In this document: in pieces, positions 6,406 to 10,642 of the stretch | Position numbering within the stretch: the stretch's first letter is position 1 | How the letters are laid out: every line of letters starts with the position of its first letter | NCBI GenBank assembly: GCA_002311315.1 | Contig: DBZZ01000035.1 | Span: forward strand, 15,732-26,373 | Direction of reading: 5' to 3' | Source: Methylococcaceae bacterium UBA1147 | GTDB lineage: Bacteria; Pseudomonadota; Gammaproteobacteria; Methylococcales; UBA1147 | Length of the DNA: 10,642 nt | Program-made: the position numbers and the translations under genes | Notes under the pieces: generated by a model | What the model saw: only the letters and a program-made list of their open reading frames with translations | What the model was told of the DNA's origin: nothing | The model's database searches: none

Positions 6406-9165
6406 ATGGAAAAAACCTACGACCCCCACGCGATCGAACAGCGCTGGTATTCATTCTGGGAAGAGAAAGGCTTTTTCTCTCCCGGTTCGAACGGAGAGCC
6501 CTATTGCATCATGATCCCTCCGCCGAACGTGACCGGAAGCCTGCACATGGGCCATGCCTTCCAGGACACCATCATGGACACCCTGATTCGTTTTCATCGC
6601 ATGAAGGGTGACAAGACCCTATGGCAGGCCGGAAGCGACCATGCAGGAATCGCAACCCAGATGGTGGTCGAACGTCAACTGGCGGCAGAAGGCAAGAGCC
6701 GACATGATCTGGGCCGCGATGCATTTATCGAAAGAGTCTGGGAATGGAAAAACCAATCCGGTAACACCATCACCCGGCAACTTCGCCGAATGGGTAGTTC
6801 ACTGGACTGGTCTAGGGAACGCTTTACCATGGACCAAGGGCTATCCAGTGCGGTCCGTGAAGTCTTTGTCCAGCTCTACCGGGAAGACCTGATCTACCGT
6901 GGCCAGCGCTTGGTCAACTGGGATCCCGTGCTGCATACCGCAGTCTCAGACTTGGAAGTGCTATCCGCCGAGGAAAAAGGCCACCTGTGGCACATGCGTT
7001 ATCCCCTGACCAATGGCAGCGGGCACCTGATCGTCGCGACCACTCGTCCCGAAACAATGCTCGGGGATACGGCAGTCGCTGTCCACCCGGACGATGAACG
7101 ATACCAGAAGCTGATCGGAAAAACGGTTCAGTTGCCGCTTTCCGGGAGACAGATTCCGATCATCACCGACCACTATGTCGACCCCGAATTCGGAACTGGC
7201 TGTGTCAAGATTACCCCGGCCCACGATTTCAACGATTATGCGGTCGGCAAACGCCATGGCCTGGAGATGATCAACATCTTCACCATCGACGCGAAAATCA
7301 ATGAAAACGGACCGGAATGCTACCAAGGGCTCGACCGTTTCGAAGCACGCAAGCGGATCCTCTCTGACCTGGAAGCCAATGGCCTGCTGGAAAAGACAGA
7401 AGACCATGCCCTCATGATACCGCGTGGTGACCGCTCCGGTGCCATCATCGAACCTTTCCTCACGGACCAGTGGTTCGTCAAGACCGCTCCCCTGGCCGAA
7501 CCCGCCATCAAGGCAGTCGAAGAAGGACGAATCCGCTTCGTCCCGGAGAACTGGGGCAAAACCTACTTCGAGTGGATGCGCAACATTGAGGACTGGTGCA
7601 TCAGCCGCCAGATCTGGTGGGGACACCGCATTCCTGCCTGGTATGACGAAGACGGCAACATCTACGTCGGACACGACGAAGAAGAGGCTCGCAAGTATTA
7701 CAACCTGCTCCCCGACCATGGCCTGACTCAGGACACCGATGTACTCGACACCTGGTTTTCATCCGCTCTATGGCCTTTTTCAACGCTGGGATGGCCAAAC
7801 CAGACCGAGGCTCTAAGAACGTTCTACCCGACCAGCGTACTGGTTACCGGATTCGATATTATCTTCTTCTGGGTTGCCCGCATGATCATGATGGGGATCA
7901 AGTTCATGGGAGATGTGCCGTTCAGGGAAGTCTACATACATGGACTGGTTCGCGACGCCGAAGGACAGAAAATGTCCAAATCGAAAGGCAACATCCTCGA
8001 CCCCATCGACCTAATCGACGGGATCTCCCTGGATGAACTGCTGGAAAAACGCACCTCCGGGCTCATGCAGCCGCAAATGGCAATCCGTATCGACAAGTCG
8101 ACCCGAAAGCACTTCCCGGACGGGATTGACTCCTATGGAACCGATGCACTCCGCTTCACCTTCGCCTCGCTGGCATCTACTGGCCGTGATGTCCGTTTCG
8201 ACCTTGGGCGCATAGAAGGCTACCGGAACTTCTGCAACAAGCTGTGGAACGCTGCCCGATTTGTCCTGATGAATACAGAACACCACGACTGTGGACTGGA
8301 GGGAGGCAAGGTTAGCTACTCCCTGGCAGACCGCTGGATTCAGTCCAGACTACAGACTGTGGGGCAGTCCATGATCGATTCGATTAATGCCTATCGACTC
8401 GATCTCGCAGCCCAGAAAATCTATGAGTTCCTGTGGAACGAATACTGCGACTGGTACCTTGAGTTCGCCAAGATCAATCTTCAGCAAGCCGATGAAGCAA
8501 GCGTGCGGGGAACCAGAAAAACACTGGTCCAGGTGCTTGAAAACGTACTGCGCCTGTTGCACCCATTGATGCCTTTCATTACCGAAGAAATCTGGCAGCG
8601 GATTGCGCCACTCGCTGGCATGGAGGGCAAAACGATTGTCGTCGAGCCCTACCCTGTCCCGAACCATGAAATGGTGGATGCGGATTCAATCGCTGAAGTT
8701 GAATGGATCATGGCCGTCATCCTAGGACTGCGTCGTATTCGAGGCGAGATGAACATCTCACCCGGCAAATCAGTTCCCTTATTGCTGGAAAATGCCAGTC
8801 CGCTTGACCGCGAACGACTGGAAAGGAATAACGAAACGCTGCGAAAACTTGGCCGCATCGAATCACTGCAATTGCTGGATTCAGGCGACCAGGCACCCGA
8901 TTCAGCCATTGCTCTGGTGGACCAGATGAAAATCCTGATTCCGATGTCCGGACTGATCGACAAGGAAGCCGAACTGAAACGAATCGCAAAGGAAACCGAA
9001 AAACTGAAAAAAGCCCTGCCGAGAATCGAAAGGAAACTAAACAATCCCGGTTTCCTAGCCAAGGCCCCACACCAGGTGGTCGAAAAGGAAAAAGCCCGCC
9101 TGAGGCAACTCCAGGTAGCCCTGGAAAATCTGGAACAACAATCTCGACAGATAAAGACCATCTGA
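6406..9165 (+). CDS. valS: Valyl-tRNA synthetase ValS
   Basis: A class I aminoacyl-tRNA synthetase that charges tRNA-Val with valine and hydrolyses mischarged threonine. The protein has 919 residues, against 951 in E. coli. The difference is mainly an insert missing from the editing-domain side. The signature HMGH is at 47-50 in PPNVTGSLHMGHAF, and KMSKS is at 522-526. The editing domain begins around ATTRPETMLGDTAVAVHP, from about residue 211. The C-terminus, after the anticodon-binding helices, is a charged coiled coil at about 853-919, as expected for ValS. I chose ATG 6406 because MEKTYDPHAIEQ matches E. coli MEKTYNPQDIEQ. A TTG four codons upstream (6394) is in frame but unneeded. No Shine-Dalgarno sequence precedes the ATG, and the leader just before it is pyrimidine-rich. 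Confidence 0.98.
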   Translation: MEKTYDPHAIEQRWYSFWEEKGFFSPGSNGEPYCIMIPPPNVTGSLHMGHAFQDTIMDTLIRFHRMKGDKTLWQAGSDHAGIATQMVVERQLAAEGKSRHDLGRDAFIERVWEWKNQSGNTITRQLRRMGSSLDWSRERFTMDQGLSSAVREVFVQLYREDLIYRGQRLVNWDPVLHTAVSDLEVLSAEEKGHLWHMRYPLTNGSGHLIVATTRPETMLGDTAVAVHPDDERYQKLIGKTVQLPLSGRQIPIITDHYVDPEFGTGCVKITPAHDFNDYAVGKRHGLEMINIFTIDAKINENGPECYQGLDRFEARKRILSDLEANGLLEKTEDHALMIPRGDRSGAIIEPFLTDQWFVKTAPLAEPAIKAVEEGRIRFVPENWGKTYFEWMRNIEDWCISRQIWWGHRIPAWYDEDGNIYVGHDEEEARKYYNLLPDHGLTQDTDVLDTWFSSALWPFSTLGWPNQTEALRTFYPTSVLVTGFDIIFFWVARMIMMGIKFMGDVPFREVYIHGLVRDAEGQKMSKSKGNILDPIDLIDGISLDELLEKRTSGLMQPQMAIRIDKSTRKHFPDGIDSYGTDALRFTFASLASTGRDVRFDLGRIEGYRNFCNKLWNAARFVLMNTEHHDCGLEGGKVSYSLADRWIQSRLQTVGQSMIDSINAYRLDLAAQKIYEFLWNEYCDWYLEFAKINLQQADEASVRGTRKTLVQVLENVLRLLHPLMPFITEEIWQRIAPLAGMEGKTIVVEPYPVPNHEMVDADSIAEVEWIMAVILGLRRIRGEMNISPGKSVPLLLENASPLDRERLERNNETLRKLGRIESLQLLDSGDQAPDSAIALVDQMKILIPMSGLIDKEAELKRIAKETEKLKKALPRIERKLNNPGFLAKAPHQVVEKEKARLRQLQVALENLEQQSRQIKTI

Positions 9166-9198
9166 TTCAGAGGGAACCAGACCTCACCGGGACAACCC

Positions 9199-9213
9199 GC
9201 AGCAATCTGTTGC
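9199..9213 (+). terminator. Weak stem-loop after valS
   Basis: GCAGCA (9199-9204) can pair with TGTTGC (9208-9213) around ATC, with one G-U pair, 33 bases after the valS stop codon. There is no T-run behind it. It may help end or protect the valS transcript, but it may also be chance. Confidence 0.2.
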
Positions 9214-9381
9214 CCGTGGGCTGGATCGGACTACTCTGGGGCCAAGACTTGCAACGAGGGTACCTTGACCTGTTCACCTGATCCAGAAATCAGCTTCTAG
9301 CACCAAGTATCAACCGTTTCAGTCTGGCGCGGGACCAATTCGCAAGCTACTATACGCCTAATTTTTCATTCCGTGGACGAC

Positions 9382-10413
9382 ATGGCCAATACTCTCAAGG
9401 ACCTCGCCGAACAGATCGGCGCCAGTCTCATCAATGGAGATGGATCCACCCTGATTCAGGGCGTTTCAACACTCGCCAACGCCGGACCCGGCGATATCAG
9501 CTTCCTGTCCAGTCCCAAATACCTGGGGGAAGCCAGAAAGTCCAATGCAGCCGCAATCATTTCACCCAATCCCCTACCCGATTGTGGTACTGCGATCCTG
9601 TTAAGCGAGAATCCCTACCTCAGCTGGGCCAGGACAACCGCGATTTTCAAGCCCGACCGCTCTGCGCACCTGGCGAGGACGATTGCTGATTCGGCAATGG
9701 TCGACCCCTCGGCAAAGATCGGATCTGGCGTTCATATCGGCGCCGGAGCCGTCGTCGGAGCCAGAACAGAAATCGGGTCCGGCTCGGCCATCCACAGCGG
9801 CGTCGTTATCGAGGAAAACTGCTGCATTGGCAACGACAGCGAGATTCATCCGAATGCCGTCATTCACTATGGTTCGAGCATTGGAAACCGATGCATTATC
9901 TGGTCGAACGCAGTGGTCGGCGCTTACGGATTCGGCAACGCCAAGGACGGAGCCCGTTACATCGGCATCCATCAATTAGGAAATACCATTATCGAGGATG
10001 ATGTAACCATCGGCGCAGGAGCGACCGTTGACCGTGGAGCGGTTGACGACACCGTGATCCGGCGCGGCGCAAGAATCGACAACCTGGTGATGATTGCGCA
10101 CAACGTAATCATTGGCGAAGACACGGCAATCGCAGCCCAGACCGGAATTTCCGGCAGTACCCGCATTGGCAACCGGGTACTCATTGCCGGACAGGCCGGT
10201 TTTGTCGGACACATCGAGATCGGGCACGACAGTTTTGTCGGGGCCCAGGCCGGTGTTGCAAAAAGTTTCCCTCCGGGCAGCAAGATTACCGGCAACCCTG
10301 CCAGGAGCCTACTGAATGTTCGGCGTAGCGATACCGCGATCACACACCTGCCCCAACTGGTCCAGCGGATCAGAGAACTGGAAAAGCGCATCAAGGACAT
10401 CGACAAGAAGTAA
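9382..10413 (+). CDS. lpxD: UDP-3-O-acylglucosamine N-acyltransferase LpxD
   Basis: Transfers a 3-hydroxyacyl chain from acyl-ACP to the 2-amino group of UDP-3-O-acylglucosamine, the third step of lipid A synthesis, in the cytosol. The 343 residues show the LpxD order. The N-terminal nucleotide-binding domain spans about 1-95 and holds ISFLSSPKY, with F41, K46 and Y47 equivalent to E. coli positions. A left-handed beta-helix of hexapeptide repeats spans about 105-305. A charged C-terminal helix follows at about 325-343. The catalytic histidine is H240 in MIAHNVIIG. E. coli has asparagine where this protein has S44. ATG 9382 gives MANTLKDLAEQIG, aligning with E. coli MPSIRLADLAQQL; GTG at 9373 is an alternative three codons upstream. 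The gene lies 216 bases after valS, not next to fabZ or lpxA. It may be the only LpxD or a second copy. Confidence 0.92.
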   Translation: MANTLKDLAEQIGASLINGDGSTLIQGVSTLANAGPGDISFLSSPKYLGEARKSNAAAIISPNPLPDCGTAILLSENPYLSWARTTAIFKPDRSAHLARTIADSAMVDPSAKIGSGVHIGAGAVVGARTEIGSGSAIHSGVVIEENCCIGNDSEIHPNAVIHYGSSIGNRCIIWSNAVVGAYGFGNAKDGARYIGIHQLGNTIIEDDVTIGAGATVDRGAVDDTVIRRGARIDNLVMIAHNVIIGEDTAIAAQTGISGSTRIGNRVLIAGQAGFVGHIEIGHDSFVGAQAGVAKSFPPGSKITGNPARSLLNVRRSDTAITHLPQLVQRIRELEKRIKDIDKK

Positions 10414-10642
10414 GTTCTGCTGCAAATTGCTATTTCGGCCGGGAAAACCGAGTAAACGCCACCTGACTAACGGATCACCAAGACAGTCGCTCACGAAAAG
10501 GGGTGACTCTGGTCCATCCCAATTTTTAGGTCTGATTTAAGCAGAATCAGATACTCACTAATCCTCCCATCAAACCAAAACGCTGATTGATTGTTGCTCT
10601 GGGTGTTGTACCTGGATTAATGATCGGGGTCTTCGGTGCGGT
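10414..10642. other. Downstream region after lpxD, no confident gene
   Basis: In these 229 bases up to the right edge I see no gene I can support. A 7-bp inverted repeat lies at 10531-10551. A plus-strand frame opens at 10587 after a stop codon and runs off the edge. It reads hydrophobic residues such as VALGVVPGLMIGVFGA, which might begin a membrane protein, but it is too short to judge. Confidence 0.5.
10531..10551. repeat. Inverted repeat TCTGATT-N7-AATCAGA
   Basis: Two perfect 7-base arms (10531-10537 and 10545-10551) surround TAAGCAG, 118 bases after the lpxD stop. No T-run flanks it on either strand, so it is not an intrinsic terminator by sequence. It could be a protein-binding site for a gene beyond the right edge, or chance. 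Confidence 0.4.

Noticed and set aside
6961..7719. A 252-codon minus-strand open frame within valS
   Set aside because: Long antisense frames are common opposite GC-biased synthetase genes. The peptide is valine- and aspartate-rich without family motifs.
10429..10456. Possible TCGG...CCGA hairpin after lpxD as a terminator
   Set aside because: The stem is only four to five pairs with an unpaired centre and no T-run follows. It is too weak to call.

Overview
The window looks like a piece of a gammaproteobacterial chromosome with moderate GC content. The clearest sign is the order of conserved genes: lptG and lptF on the minus strand, divergent from pepA, holC and valS on the plus strand. That neighbourhood is well known from Gammaproteobacteria. 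A PcnB-type poly(A) polymerase and an LpxD acyltransferase fit the same picture. I cannot name the genus. I see no insertion sequence, prophage, CRISPR array, tRNA or rRNA.

Layout, left to right. (1) 1-850, minus: the N-terminal part of pcnB, running off the left edge. Its only plausible start is an AUU codon. (2) 851-1242: a divergent intergenic region with candidate promoters for pcnB and for the next gene. (3) 1243-1698, plus: a small RDD-family membrane protein. (4) 1699-1738: a short convergent spacer with a perfect stem-loop. (5) 1739-2803 and 2849-4042, minus: lptG and lptF, transcribed lptF to lptG, encoding the two membrane subunits of the lipopolysaccharide export ABC transporter. 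(6) 4043-4304: a divergent promoter region. (7) 4305-5795 pepA, 5852-6292 holC, 6406-9165 valS, all plus. (8) 9382-10413, plus: an lpxD homologue, separated from valS by 216 bases. (9) 10414-10642: no confident gene.

The genes are mostly housekeeping. LptF/LptG extract LPS from the inner membrane, and LpxD acts early in lipid A synthesis, so envelope biogenesis is represented twice. PepA (aminopeptidase), HolC (DNA polymerase III chi subunit) and ValS (valyl-tRNA synthetase) are a conserved cluster without a shared pathway. PcnB polyadenylates RNA and promotes its decay.

I did not find an undescribed system. The best observations are the AUU start of pcnB, which matches the unusual start reported for E. 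coli pcnB, and the position of lpxD downstream of valS rather than next to lpxA/fabZ. Several genes (valS, lpxD, lptF, the RDD gene) lack a recognisable Shine-Dalgarno sequence, whereas lptG and pepA have one.
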